From Paraburkholderia lacunae (GTDB lineage: Bacteria > Pseudomonadota > Gammaproteobacteria > Burkholderiales > Burkholderiaceae): DNA of 64,000 nt. The notes below the pieces were generated by a model, which saw only the letters and a list, made by a program, of their open reading frames with translations, did not search any database and was not told the origin of the DNA. The DNA lies in contig NZ_QHKS01000013.1 of NCBI RefSeq assembly GCF_003353175.1, positions 1-64,000 on the forward strand. Reading direction: 5' to 3'. The position numbers and the translations under genes are program-made. Shown here one piece after another: positions 26,397 to 36,102 of the stretch (its first letter is position 1; each line of letters opens with the position of its first letter).

Positions 26397-26888
26397 ATGG
26401 ATACCATCATTCTGCAAATCAAGGATATCAAGGGCAACTCGTTGATCGACGGGTTTGCCAACGGAATCCAGCTCTTGTCGTTTTCTCACGGCGTGTCGAT
26501 GCCGATGGGTTTCGACACGTCGAACACTGAGCGCACGCTCGGGCGTCCTTCGTTTTCCGAAGTGCAGGTCAGCAAGATCTCGGACCAGTCGACGCCGGCG
26601 TTCTACAGCGCGTGCGCGGCGGGCACCAAGCTCGGCGATGCGACGATTTCCATCGGCCGTAACGAAGGCGGCAAGTTCATGCTGCAGATGAAGTACGTGC
26701 TCAGTAACGCGATGATCGCGAATGTGAGCACGAGCGGCGGCGGTTCGGAGCTGATGGATTCGCTGTCAATCAACTTCTCGCAGATCACATCGGTCTACAC
26801 GCAGCAGAAGACGGATTCGACGAAGAAGGGCACCGCTTCGTTCGGTTGGGATCTGTCCACCAACAAGGCCGCGACTGCAAAGGCGTAA
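26397..26888 (+). CDS. hcp: T6SS inner-tube protein Hcp (TssD)
   Basis: 163-residue hexameric ring protein that forms the tube expelled by the sheath. Begins MDTIILQIKDIKGNS, with the FSHGVSMPMG loop and a C-terminal ASFGWDLSTNKA strand typical of Hcp. A very stable hairpin (26901-26922) follows the stop, which may raise hcp mRNA abundance compared with downstream genes. Confidence 0.95.
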   Translation: MDTIILQIKDIKGNSLIDGFANGIQLLSFSHGVSMPMGFDTSNTERTLGRPSFSEVQVSKISDQSTPAFYSACAAGTKLGDATISIGRNEGGKFMLQMKYVLSNAMIANVSTSGGGSELMDSLSINFSQITSVYTQQKTDSTKKGTASFGWDLSTNKAATAKA

Positions 26889-26900
26889 CGCGGCGTCGCC

Positions 26901-26922
26901 CGTGCCGCCGGCAGGCGGCACG
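26901..26922 (+). terminator. Hairpin after hcp
   Basis: Perfect 9-bp stem CGTGCCGCC/GGCGGCACG with a GGCA tetraloop, 12 bases past the stop. No T-run directly follows, so it is more likely an RNA stabiliser or partial attenuator. Confidence 0.6.
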
Positions 26923-26958
26923 CGAGCCGCCCGTTGACCTGCTTTTACGATTTACGAC

Positions 26959-27414
26959 ATGCTGACCATGACCCATCGCTATCCTGTTCCGCTGTTCGAG
27001 CGTCTGGTGGAGGACGCCGACGCCTGGTTGCCGGGAGAGGACTCGCTTCGTCAATCGATCGCACGCGAGCTGATGCGTCTGCTCAACACGCGCTCGCACC
27101 TGACGATGGAGGCGTTCGCGCACAGCGATGGGACGGTGACCGATTACGGCGTGCCGGACTTTTCAGAACGCTCGCTGCGTTCGGGCGAGGATCGCGATGC
27201 GATTGCCGCCGCCGTCAGCCGCGCGATAAGGCTATTCGAGCCGCGTCTTGTCAGCGTGAACGTGTCGTTTTCCTTCCCGCCAGGGCGTGAGCAGTATCCC
27301 GTGCTGAGCATCGCCGGACGCCTGAATGTCGGCCAATCGGTCGAGCATGTGTCGTTCGAGCTCGAGACCGTCAGCCGCGATGTAGTCGATGCGCGCTGGA
27401 CGGAGCTTGCCTGA
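26959..27414 (+). CDS. tssE: T6SS baseplate protein TssE (gp25-like)
   Basis: 151 residues. Small baseplate wedge protein related to phage gp25. Recognisable motifs are VPLFERLVED near the N-terminus, DYGVPDFSE in the middle and IRLFEPRLVSVNVSF with the conserved EPR. Two ATGs (26959 and 26968) are possible and neither has a clear ribosome binding site. The stop lies one base before the tssF start codon, so the genes are tightly linked. Confidence 0.93.
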   Translation: MLTMTHRYPVPLFERLVEDADAWLPGEDSLRQSIARELMRLLNTRSHLTMEAFAHSDGTVTDYGVPDFSERSLRSGEDRDAIAAAVSRAIRLFEPRLVSVNVSFSFPPGREQYPVLSIAGRLNVGQSVEHVSFELETVSRDVVDARWTELA

Positions 27415-27415
27415 C

Positions 27416-29176
27416 ATGGCGCCCGACGACATCCTTCAATACTACAAGCGCGAGCTCGCCTATCTGCGAACCCAGGGGGCTTCGTTCGCGCAACGTTATC
27501 CGAAGATCGCGACCCGGCTCGCGTTGCACGGCACCGAGTCGCTCGATCCGCACACCGAGCGTTTGATCGAGGCAACGGCTTTTCTCGCCGCGCGTGTGCA
27601 TCGCGATCTCGATCAGACTTTCCCGCAGATCGCGGGGGCATTGCTCGACAATGTCTGTCCTTCGCTGGTGCAGGCTATTCCGTCGATGACGGTCGCACAG
27701 TTCGAACTCGATTCGTCACAGGGCAAGGTGACGGCTGGGTTTCGCGTGCCGCGCCACACGGGTCTCTCCGCCCGCACGGAAGGCGGTGATGCATGTCGTT
27801 TCCGCACGGCATGGGACACGGTGCTTTGGCCGTTGAAGATCACGCACGCGGGGTTTGGCGAAGATGCGACGCTGCACCTGAAGCTCGAATGCGAACCGGG
27901 CGTCGACTTCTCCGAACTGGAACTGACGCAGTTGCGCTTCCATTTGTGCGGCGACTGGATGGTGACGATGCCGCTCTACGAACTGCTCGTATCGTCGGTC
28001 ACGGGTGTTTCCGTGCAGGCCGCCCAGAGGCCTGTCGTGAGGCTGGGACCGTCCGCGTTACGCGAGGTCGGCTACTCGGAGCAGGACAGCGTGTTGCCGC
28101 AGCCGCCGCATGCGCATCCCGCTTACGGCTTGATGCAGGAATACTTTGCCTTTCCGCGCAAGTTTCATTTCTTCGATCTGACCTTGCCGGCGGGATCATG
28201 CGGCATGGGGCGCACCTGCGAGATTGTGCTGCAGCTCGAGCGCATGCCGCGCGGGCTCGGTATGTTCGGCGCGCAACATTTCCGGCTCGGATGTGTGCCC
28301 ATCGTCAATCTGTTCGCGCAGACCAGCGAGCCGATCGTGGTCGACCGGCGCAACTACGAATATCTGCTGGTCGCCGATCAGAAGCGCCAGGCCATCACCG
28401 AGATTCATTCGATCGTCTCGGTGGTCGCATCCGATCCCGCGACGGATCGGGCGACGAGCGTACCGTGCTTCACGGCAGCCGATCGTTTCGACCCGGCGGG
28501 TGACGGAAATGCGGCCATGTTCTGGTCGGCGCGCCGTGAGCACAGCTTGCGCGGCAACGTGCCGGGTGTGGACACGTGGATGAGTTTTATCGACGGGGAC
28601 ACGGCTAACCGGTCCGATACGCCCGTGGTGTACGTGAACGCGCTCTGTACCAACCGGCGGCTCGCCGAGCATGTTCCCGTGGGGGCGCGCATGCTGGTCG
28701 AGCGGGTATCGCAGAACGTACGTGTGCGTTGCCTTTACGAACCGACGGCACAGCGCAATCCGCCGCTCGGGAGTGAGACGTTGTGGCGCCTCGTGTCGCT
28801 GCTGACGCGCAACTATCACTCGCTCGTAAGCGGGGCGACGGGCAAGCGCGAACTGCAGGAGATGTTGCGTCTGTTCGCCCTGGACGGTACACGGGAACAG
28901 GAGCAGATTCGCGGCATCGTCAGCGTGGGTGCGCGTAACGTCACGGCACACGTGGGCAGGGACGCGTGGCGCGGATACTGCGGCGGTACCGAGGTCAGCG
29001 TCGAGTTCGACGCCGATGCGTTCGTCGGCGGATCACCGTTGCTGATGGGGGCGGTACTGGCGCGCTTCTTCGCCATGTACACATCGGTCAATTCATTTGT
29101 GCGGCTGGTGGTGCGCCGGGGAGACGAGACATGGAAGCGATGGGAGCCGATGACCGGTTGCCAGCAGTTGCTTTGA
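27416..29176 (+). CDS. tssF: T6SS baseplate protein TssF
   Basis: 586 residues from ATG 27416. Diagnostic N-terminus DDILQYYKRELAYLR with DPHTERLIEA and FLAARVHRDLDQ, then FPRKFHFFDL in the middle and the C-terminal CGGTEVSVEFDADAF segment. Forms the baseplate wedge with TssE, TssG and TssK. Overlaps the next gene by 46 bases. Confidence 0.95.
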   Translation: MAPDDILQYYKRELAYLRTQGASFAQRYPKIATRLALHGTESLDPHTERLIEATAFLAARVHRDLDQTFPQIAGALLDNVCPSLVQAIPSMTVAQFELDSSQGKVTAGFRVPRHTGLSARTEGGDACRFRTAWDTVLWPLKITHAGFGEDATLHLKLECEPGVDFSELELTQLRFHLCGDWMVTMPLYELLVSSVTGVSVQAAQRPVVRLGPSALREVGYSEQDSVLPQPPHAHPAYGLMQEYFAFPRKFHFFDLTLPAGSCGMGRTCEIVLQLERMPRGLGMFGAQHFRLGCVPIVNLFAQTSEPIVVDRRNYEYLLVADQKRQAITEIHSIVSVVASDPATDRATSVPCFTAADRFDPAGDGNAAMFWSARREHSLRGNVPGVDTWMSFIDGDTANRSDTPVVYVNALCTNRRLAEHVPVGARMLVERVSQNVRVRCLYEPTAQRNPPLGSETLWRLVSLLTRNYHSLVSGATGKRELQEMLRLFALDGTREQEQIRGIVSVGARNVTAHVGRDAWRGYCGGTEVSVEFDADAFVGGSPLLMGAVLARFFAMYTSVNSFVRLVVRRGDETWKRWEPMTGCQQLL

Positions 29177-30324
29177 TCGCCCGGCTTCTTGCGCGGCCCC
29201 AAGGGTTCGACCTGTTCCAGGCCATCCATCTGCTGGAATGCGCGCAGCCCTGGGCGACGGGGCTCGGTCGCGCGGACGGTTCGAATGAGGCCGTGCGTCT
29301 GCGGGGCTTCGTGTCGATGGCGTTCCAGGCGAGCGACATTCACGCGGTGCGCCGCCATGCGTTGCGCGACGCAGTCATGGCGCGCTCAGCAGAGGAGACG
29401 TTCGCGCACGATCCCGACAACGACGCTTCCTGGAAGAGTTCAGGCGCTGCCGCTACGACGGATGACGCAACGCCCTCGCGTGAGACGTACACGGTGAGCA
29501 CGCCCGTGATGACGCTGGCGGGTCACGGCGGGCCGTTGCCGCTCGCTTTCACCGAAATGTTGCTGGAGCGGCGCGCGGCCCGTGAGCCGGCGATGGCCGA
29601 TCTGCTCGACATCTTCAATCATCGCTTCCTGTCGTTCTTCTATCGTAGCCGCCAGAAGCACGCGTTGGGGCTGAGCGCACGCGCACCCGACGACGCACCG
29701 CTTGCGGCGAGCCTCGATGCACTCGGTAACCTCGGCCTGCGCGAGGGCAAGCGCGGACCGGACGGTGCACGTCTGTGGCTGCGGCATGCGGGACTCTACG
29801 GCAACGGCTCGCGCTCGATGACAGGACTGCTCGCGCTGCTGTCCGATCGCCTCGGCATGCGCGTGCGAGGCGCGCAGTTCGTCGGCGGTTGGCGTGACAT
29901 CGACGGGCGGGACAGCCTGCGTCTTGGACGGGCGAAGACGGGCCAGAGTGCATTGCGGCCCGGTGGCTTTGCCGTTCTTGGACGACGTAGCTGGGACCAG
30001 GCCGCAGGCCTGCGCATCGAATTTCTGGACGTCTCCGTGGAGCAGTTCGGCGCGCTGCTCCCGGGGGGCGAAGGGCACAGGCTGGCAGCGTGGCTCGTGC
30101 GCTGCTACCTGCAGCAGGATTTCGACGTGCAGTTCGTCCTGCAGCCCGCCGCGCGGCGTGAAGGCTGTGCTGTGGGCGCGCCCGGCTTGCGGCTGGGCTG
30201 GACTTCGTGGTTGGCGGCGTCGCGAGATGGGGGCGGTGCGCCCTCGTCGAAGCCCGCGCCCGTGAAGTTCGCAATGCGCTCGGGCGAAGCACACGTTACA
30301 CAAACCGCGTTGCGACCATCATAA
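29131..30324 (+). CDS. tssG: T6SS baseplate protein TssG
   Basis: 397 residues from ATG 29131, which has GGGGAG 7 bases upstream and lies inside the end of tssF. N-terminal FDLFQAIHLLE and the central FNHRFLSFFYRSRQKH plus the GNLGLREGKRGPDGAR region are typical of TssG. It has an extended acidic, low-complexity loop near residues 90-120 (SAEETFAHDPDNDA). Baseplate wedge component linking TssF to the TssK adaptor. Confidence 0.94.
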   Translation: MEAMGADDRLPAVALIARLLARPQGFDLFQAIHLLECAQPWATGLGRADGSNEAVRLRGFVSMAFQASDIHAVRRHALRDAVMARSAEETFAHDPDNDASWKSSGAAATTDDATPSRETYTVSTPVMTLAGHGGPLPLAFTEMLLERRAAREPAMADLLDIFNHRFLSFFYRSRQKHALGLSARAPDDAPLAASLDALGNLGLREGKRGPDGARLWLRHAGLYGNGSRSMTGLLALLSDRLGMRVRGAQFVGGWRDIDGRDSLRLGRAKTGQSALRPGGFAVLGRRSWDQAAGLRIEFLDVSVEQFGALLPGGEGHRLAAWLVRCYLQQDFDVQFVLQPAARREGCAVGAPGLRLGWTSWLAASRDGGGAPSSKPAPVKFAMRSGEAHVTQTALRPS

Positions 30325-30337
30325 AGATCAATACGAC

Positions 30338-33037
30338 ATGGACATCGATATCCGCACGCTGTTGAGCCGCCTTAATCCGGCATGCAAGCACGCAATGGAA
30401 CTGGCCGCGCAACTATGCGTACGGCAGACGCACTACAACGTGGACGTCGAGCACCTGCTGTTGCAACTGCTCGAATCGGACGCACCCGATCTGCGGGCGA
30501 TTCTCGAACGCTTCAACATCTCGGCCACCGACGTGACCGAGTCGCTGCAAAACACGGTCGATCAGTTCAAGCGCGGCAATGGCCGTACGCCTGCCTTGTC
30601 GCCGAATTTCCCGCCGCTGTTCCAGGAGGCATGGCTGCTCAGTTCGATGCTGCTCGGCGAACAGCAGATACGCTCGGGCACGATCGTGCTTGCGCTGCTC
30701 GAACTGGATAGCATGCGCGGGCTGCTGCTCGACTCCGTGCCTGCCATGCTGAAGATTCCGCGCGCCGCGCTGCGGGATGCGCTGCCGGCACTGGTGGCGA
30801 ACTCGTCCGAAGACGGCGGCCGGGCAGCGCCGCAAACGGCGGTCGCGAGTGCCGCAAGCGTGCCGACGGGCGGTGTGTCTCAGGCGATGCCCACCGTGAG
30901 CGCGAACAGCGGTGGCCGTCCTTCCGCGCTCGCACAGTACACAGTCGACATGACCGCACTCGCGCGTGAAGGCGCGAGCGATCCGATCTGCGGACGCGAT
31001 GCGGAGATCCGTCAGTTGATCGACGTGCTGCTGCGACGTCGTCAGAACAACCCGATCCTGACGGGTGAGGCCGGCGTCGGCAAGACTGCAGTCGTCGAAG
31101 GTTTCGCGCAGCGCGTGGTGTCGGGCGAGGTGCCGCCCGCGCTTGCCAATGTCTGCGTGCGTTCGCTCGATCTTGCGTTGCTTCAGGCGGGCGCCGGGGT
31201 CAAGGGCGAATTCGAGAACCGGCTGAAATCGGTGATTTCAGAAGTCAAGGCCTCGCCCGTCCCCGTGATTCTTTTCATCGACGAGGCCCATCAGCTGATC
31301 GGCGCGGGCGGCAGCGAAGGCCAGGGCGACGCGGCGAACCTGCTCAAGCCCGCGCTTGCGCGCGGCGAATTGCGCACGATCGCCGCGACGACCTGGGCTG
31401 AATACAAGAAGTATGTCGAGCGCGATCCTGCTCTCGCGCGACGCTTCCAGGTGGTGAAGGTCGAAGAGCCGAGCGAGGCTGTCGCCATTGAAATGCTGCG
31501 CGGCATGGTTCAAAAGCTCGAAGCGCATCACGGCGTGGAGATTCTCGACGAGGCAGTGCGCGACGCCGTAAAGCTGTCGCATCGCTACATCTCGGGCAGG
31601 CAGTTGCCGGACAAGGCCGTCAGCGTGCTCGATACGGCATGCGCACGTGTGGCGCTCGGCCAGAACGGCGTACCGGAAGAGATCGAAGCGCTGGGTCGCG
31701 CGATCGACTCCGCAGAAAACCAGTTGCGCATACTGCGTCACGAAGCGGCCACGGGTGCCGATCGCTCGGATGCCATCGCGGTACTCGTGCGTCAGATCGA
31801 CGAACAGCGTGCGCAGCGTGCTGGTCTGAACGAGAAGCTGATTACCGAGAAGCGCGTCGTCGACGAAATTCTGGCGTGGCGGCGCAAGATCGCCCACACG
31901 CTGGCAGAACCTCAGGCAGCCGGCGAAGAAGACAGCGAGTCGCTGGCGGCCAATCTCCGGCGCCTCGAAAAAGGCCTGGAAGCGGTGCGCAACGATGAGC
32001 CGATGGTGCCCGTGTGCGTCGATTCCACTGTGGTCGCCAAGGTGATTTCAGGCTGGACGGGGATCCCCGTCGGCGACATGCTGGCCGACGAACTCCACAC
32101 GGTTCTCTACCTGCACGAAAAGCTGGCGGCACGCGTGGTGGGCCAGGATGAGGCGCTCGATGCGATCGCGCGGCGGGTGCGTACGTTTCGCGCGGATCTC
32201 GACGATCCAGGCAAGCCCGTCGGTGTCTTCCTGCTGGTTGGCCCGAGCGGCGTGGGTAAGACCGAGACGGCCGCCGCACTCGCCGACATGCTGTACGGCG
32301 GCGAGCGCAACATGATTACCGTGAACATGTCCGAATTCCAGGAGGCGCATAGCGTCTCCGGCCTGAAGGGAGCGCCCCCGGGCTACGTCGGCTACGGCCG
32401 GGGTGGCGTGCTGACGGAAGCCGTACGACGCCGTCCGTACAGCGTCGTGCTGCTGGATGAAATGGAGAAGGCCCATCCCGATGTGCTCGAACTGTTCTTC
32501 CAGGTGTTCGACAAGGGCGTGATGGAGGACGGCGAGGGCATCGCGATCGACTTCAGGAACACACTGATCCTCCTGACTTCGAATGCCGCGCAGGACGTCA
32601 TCACGGAAGCGAGTCAAGGCGGCCGCCGTCCGCCTCCCGCGGAACTGATCGAGCGTCTGCGGCCCGCGCTGCTCAAACAGTTCAGTCCGGCGTTTCTTGG
32701 CCGCATGGTGCTGGTGCCTTACTACCACCTGGGCGATGCGCAGATCACGGCGATCGTGAACCTGAAATTGAGGCGGCTTGCCGAGCGCTTTGCGCGCAAC
32801 CATCACGCGCAACTGACGTGGGGCGACCGGTTTGCGCAGATCATCGCCGAGCGCTGCAAGGAAGTGGACAGCGGCGCGCGCAATGTCGATTACATCCTGA
32901 CCCAATACGTACTGCCCGAACTGGCGCGCGAAGTGCTCGAACGCATTTCGATGGCGAAGCCGTTCGGCGAGGTGCGCCTCGATTTCGCGCCGGACGGCAG
33001 CGTCAGCTTCCGTTTCGCGGCTCGCGAGGAGACCTGA
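30338..33037 (+). CDS. clpV: T6SS sheath-disassembly ATPase ClpV (TssH)
   Basis: 899-residue hexameric AAA+ protein that unfolds contracted TssB-TssC sheath for reuse. N-terminal Clp-N domain (about 1-150), first AAA domain with GEAGVGKT (about 246) and LFIDEAHQLIG, a coiled middle domain (about 430-540), and second AAA domain with GPSGVGKTE (about 635), followed by the C-terminal lid. Catalytic Walker residues look intact in both domains. Starts 13 bases after tssG and is immediately followed by vgrG. Confidence 0.96.
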   Translation: MDIDIRTLLSRLNPACKHAMELAAQLCVRQTHYNVDVEHLLLQLLESDAPDLRAILERFNISATDVTESLQNTVDQFKRGNGRTPALSPNFPPLFQEAWLLSSMLLGEQQIRSGTIVLALLELDSMRGLLLDSVPAMLKIPRAALRDALPALVANSSEDGGRAAPQTAVASAASVPTGGVSQAMPTVSANSGGRPSALAQYTVDMTALAREGASDPICGRDAEIRQLIDVLLRRRQNNPILTGEAGVGKTAVVEGFAQRVVSGEVPPALANVCVRSLDLALLQAGAGVKGEFENRLKSVISEVKASPVPVILFIDEAHQLIGAGGSEGQGDAANLLKPALARGELRTIAATTWAEYKKYVERDPALARRFQVVKVEEPSEAVAIEMLRGMVQKLEAHHGVEILDEAVRDAVKLSHRYISGRQLPDKAVSVLDTACARVALGQNGVPEEIEALGRAIDSAENQLRILRHEAATGADRSDAIAVLVRQIDEQRAQRAGLNEKLITEKRVVDEILAWRRKIAHTLAEPQAAGEEDSESLAANLRRLEKGLEAVRNDEPMVPVCVDSTVVAKVISGWTGIPVGDMLADELHTVLYLHEKLAARVVGQDEALDAIARRVRTFRADLDDPGKPVGVFLLVGPSGVGKTETAAALADMLYGGERNMITVNMSEFQEAHSVSGLKGAPPGYVGYGRGGVLTEAVRRRPYSVVLLDEMEKAHPDVLELFFQVFDKGVMEDGEGIAIDFRNTLILLTSNAAQDVITEASQGGRRPPPAELIERLRPALLKQFSPAFLGRMVLVPYYHLGDAQITAIVNLKLRRLAERFARNHHAQLTWGDRFAQIIAERCKEVDSGARNVDYILTQYVLPELAREVLERISMAKPFGEVRLDFAPDGSVSFRFAAREET

Positions 33038-33038
33038 C

Positions 33039-34940
33039 GTGCAAGCCGCCAACGCGACGCAAGCGGGCTGCCTGCTTTCGATTAGCACGCCGTTCGGCAA
33101 GGACGTCTTGCTGCTCGACGGCCTGAGTGGACACGAAGCGATGTCGACGCCGTTCCATTTCGATCTGCGCATGCGTTCGTCGAATCTTGCGCTCGATGCG
33201 CAGGCGATCGTCGGCAAGAGTGCGAGCGTGACGCTGCAGGTGCCGTCGGGTTCGAAACGCTATATCCACGGCATCGTCACGCGTTTTGCCCAAGTCGGCG
33301 CGGATGCACGGCATGGCTTCTATACCGCCGAGCTTGCACCGCGCCTGTGGCTGCTCGGGCTCGGGAGCGATCGGGCGATCTATCAGAATCTGAGTGCGCT
33401 CGACATCGTGGAACAGGTGCTGCATAAGTTCGGCATCGCGATCGAGCTACGCCTGAAAGGCACGTACGCCGTGCGCGAATACTGCGTGCAATACGATGAA
33501 AGCGCGTTGCAGTTCATCTCGCGGCTGATGGAGGAGGAGGGCATCTTCTACTTCTTCACGTTCGCCGACGGCGTTCATACGATGGTGCTCGGCGACAGCA
33601 CCGCCGCGCACAAGCCGGGCAAGACCGACTCGCATCTCTGGTACTCCAGCGACTCGGTCGCGCATGATCAGGTCAACCGGATCGGTGCCTTCGAGATGAC
33701 GACGGGGCTGGTGGAAGCCGAGCAGATCGTCGCCGACTACGACTACACGACGGCCGCGCTCATGACGGCCAATTCAGCGGCCGGCAGCGGGCCGGCGAGC
33801 GGGACGCGCTATACGTTCCCCGGCCGCTATGCAAAGGCCGCGGACGGCACGCGCACGGCGAAGCTGCGACTCGCGGCGCATCAACTGGGACAGCGAACGG
33901 GGCGTGCCGGCAGCGGCATCTGCACGCTCACTGCGGGCGCGAGCTTCACGCTGGGCGGCCACGCGAACCCTGCATTCAACGTGTCGTACGTGATCTGCGC
34001 GGTGTCGCACAGTGCGTCGAACGATCGATATGCCAACGACTTCGACGTTATCCCGGCTTCGGTCGCATTCCGTCCGCCGCTCGTGACGCCAAAGCCGATG
34101 GTCGCTGGTACGCACACGGCACTCGTCACAGGGTCGTCCGGCGAAGAAATCTGGACCGATGCGTATGGCCGCATCAAGCTGAAGTTCCACTGGGACCGTT
34201 CGGCCACTGCCAACGAAAGCAGCTCATGCTGGGTGCGCGTTGCGCAGACCGCGGCGGGTAACGGATGGGGTCATCTGTTTCTGCCGCGAGTGGGCCAGGA
34301 GGTTGTCGTGAGCTACGTCGACGGCGATCCCGACCGGCCGCTCGTGACCGGCAGCGTCTACAACCGCCAGGGCACATTGCCCGTGGGCCTGCCTGCGTCG
34401 CAGACGCAAAGCGTGATGCGCTCGCGTTCGTCGAAAGGGGGCACGGCCGGCAACGAAATCCGGATGGACGACAAGCTCAATAGCGAGGAACTGTATTTTC
34501 ACGCGCAGAAAGATCTGAATATCGCCGTCGAGAACGCGCTGTCTACGACCGTGATTGCAGGGGCGGAAACGCACGTCGTGCAAAAAGGCGATCGCACCGT
34601 CGACGTGCAGAAGGGTAACGAGACGCACAAGGTGAAAGGCACGCGCTCGGTCGATGTGTCAGGCGACGAAATCCATACGAATCACGCGGCGTTTACGCGC
34701 AAAGTCAGCGGCAACTACACGCTGAAGGTGAGCGGCAATCTCGTCATCGATGTGACCGGTTCGATCAGCATCAAGTCAGGCACGTCGATCCAGAACCAGG
34801 CGGGCACGAGCTTCGCCAACAAGGCCGGTACGACGCTTAGCAACGAGGCGTTGCAGGTGGAAAGCAAGGCGTCGGCGATGCAGACGATCGATGGCGGCAC
34901 GATGCTCGCGCTCAAGGGCGCGCTGGTCAAGCTCAACTGA
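33039..34940 (+). CDS. vgrG: T6SS spike protein VgrG (TssI)
   Basis: 633 residues from GTG 33039, one base after the clpV stop, with GAGGAG 10 bases upstream. The N-terminal gp27-like part is followed by the gp5 OB-fold segment (GEEIWTDAYGRIKLKFHWDR and SSCWVRVAQ), and the C-terminus is a repetitive beta-helix (about 490-633, many short valine/threonine repeats such as DRTVDVQKGNETHKVKGTRS). There is no additional effector domain. It heads a subset with the MORN-repeat and PAAR-like proteins, so the trio probably makes one spike complex with its cargo or adaptor. Confidence 0.94.
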   Translation: MQAANATQAGCLLSISTPFGKDVLLLDGLSGHEAMSTPFHFDLRMRSSNLALDAQAIVGKSASVTLQVPSGSKRYIHGIVTRFAQVGADARHGFYTAELAPRLWLLGLGSDRAIYQNLSALDIVEQVLHKFGIAIELRLKGTYAVREYCVQYDESALQFISRLMEEEGIFYFFTFADGVHTMVLGDSTAAHKPGKTDSHLWYSSDSVAHDQVNRIGAFEMTTGLVEAEQIVADYDYTTAALMTANSAAGSGPASGTRYTFPGRYAKAADGTRTAKLRLAAHQLGQRTGRAGSGICTLTAGASFTLGGHANPAFNVSYVICAVSHSASNDRYANDFDVIPASVAFRPPLVTPKPMVAGTHTALVTGSSGEEIWTDAYGRIKLKFHWDRSATANESSSCWVRVAQTAAGNGWGHLFLPRVGQEVVVSYVDGDPDRPLVTGSVYNRQGTLPVGLPASQTQSVMRSRSSKGGTAGNEIRMDDKLNSEELYFHAQKDLNIAVENALSTTVIAGAETHVVQKGDRTVDVQKGNETHKVKGTRSVDVSGDEIHTNHAAFTRKVSGNYTLKVSGNLVIDVTGSISIKSGTSIQNQAGTSFANKAGTTLSNEALQVESKASAMQTIDGGTMLALKGALVKLN

Positions 34941-34948
34941 GGCACGAG

Positions 34949-35707
34949 ATGAGCACATCGCCGTCCACCGCAGAACCTTCCGCCTCCGTCGCTGCATCTG
35001 GCCATGGCGGGGCCGATGCGTCCGCGCACGCGACGCTCATCGAGACGCGCGACGCGACGGGGCAAGTAGTGAGCCGCATGCCGATGCTCGATGGCGTACC
35101 GCACGGGCAGGTGGTCATGTACGGAGCGGGCGGCGTACCCGTACTGGAGGCGCACTACGAGCACGGCGCGTTGTCGGGCAGGGTGCGTACCTTCGACGCG
35201 ACAGGCGCGCTGCTTCAGGAGGCCGATTACGTGACGGGGCAACTTCACGGCACGACGACGACATGGCAGGACGGTCGCGTCGCGTCACGCCAGCACTACG
35301 TGCATGGCGTGCTGCACGGGGCCACCGTGTCGTACGCGCCGTCGGGACTGGCGACCTCGTGGCTCACCTACGAGGCCGGCAAGCTCACGCGCGAAGCACA
35401 GCACCTGCACGAGGGGGTCATCGTTCGACGCGCTTCGTACAGCAAAGGCGTCCTCGAAGGCGAGACGCGCGACTATGCGAGCGACGGCAAGCTGGTTCAG
35501 TCGTCACCCTACAAGGACGGCCTCCTGCACGGCACGGTGCGGCGCTACGGTGCCGATGGCCGCTTAAACGAGGAGCGTGTCTATGCGCACGGCAAGCCGC
35601 TTGGCGAGGCCCGCAAGGTGGCCGGGCTTGCGCCGCAGGACGGCGCGGCGACGGGCGGGCAGCGCCTCGCAAAGCACCTTGAAAAATGGGTGAAGGGCCG
35701 GCCATGA
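34949..35707 (+). CDS. MORN-repeat (YwqK antitoxin-like) protein
   Basis: 252 residues built from about six repeats of the form G-x-hydrophobic-x-G-x4-Y/F-x2-x-G-x-L with spacing near 23 residues (for example DGVPHGQVVMYGAGGVPVLE, HGVLHGATVSYAPSGL, YKDGLLHGTVRRYGADGRL). This is the MORN/toxin-antitoxin YwqK-type repeat. No signal peptide. It lies 8 bases after vgrG, and its last codon overlaps the PAAR-like gene start (ATGA), so all three are coupled. Related proteins are often annotated antitoxin; an effector-loading chaperone, immunity protein or structural spike partner is equally plausible. Confidence 0.8.
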   Translation: MSTSPSTAEPSASVAASGHGGADASAHATLIETRDATGQVVSRMPMLDGVPHGQVVMYGAGGVPVLEAHYEHGALSGRVRTFDATGALLQEADYVTGQLHGTTTTWQDGRVASRQHYVHGVLHGATVSYAPSGLATSWLTYEAGKLTREAQHLHEGVIVRRASYSKGVLEGETRDYASDGKLVQSSPYKDGLLHGTVRRYGADGRLNEERVYAHGKPLGEARKVAGLAPQDGAATGGQRLAKHLEKWVKGRP

Positions 35708-36090
35708 GCTTTCTGATCACAACCGGGGCGACGCTGCAGTGCAGTTTCGGCGCCGCGCCCGCCGTGTTGAACGTGCTGCCCACAAGCCGCGTCCTCGCGG
35801 GTGCGCCTGCCGCAACGGTCATGGATCACTTGCCGATGGTCAACGTGCCGCCGTTCGGTGTCTGTTCGTGCGCCGCGAATCCGATGGTAGCGGCGGCGAC
35901 GGCGGCGGCGCTGGGTGTACTGACGCCGATGCCCTGCGTACCGATGACGATGGCGCCGTGGCTGCCGGGCTCGCCGACTGTCCTGATCGGTGCGCTGCCG
36001 GCCTTGCAGAATGCGTCGAAGCTGATGTGCTCGTGGGGCGGGGTTGTCTCGATCCTCGCGCCGACCCAGTTCACGACTTTGGTTCCCTGA
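35704..36090 (+). CDS. PAAR-like (DUF4280) spike-tip protein
   Basis: 128 residues from ATG 35704, overlapping the preceding stop by 4 bases. The sequence has the DUF4280 pattern: an N-terminal TTGATLQCSFG, a central cysteine pair in GVCSCAANP, PMPCVP, and the C-terminal LMCSWGGVVSIL. The cysteines suit a PAAR-like metal-stabilised cone that caps VgrG. No fused effector domain is present, so toxic cargo, if any, is separate. Confidence 0.85.
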   Translation: MSFLITTGATLQCSFGAAPAVLNVLPTSRVLAGAPAATVMDHLPMVNVPPFGVCSCAANPMVAAATAAALGVLTPMPCVPMTMAPWLPGSPTVLIGALPALQNASKLMCSWGGVVSILAPTQFTTLVP

Positions 36091-36102
36091 GGAAAACACG
36101 CC

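Noticed and set aside
32048..33217. Long minus-strand frame over clpV
   Set aside because: Shadow of the AAA+ gene; no recognisable motifs.
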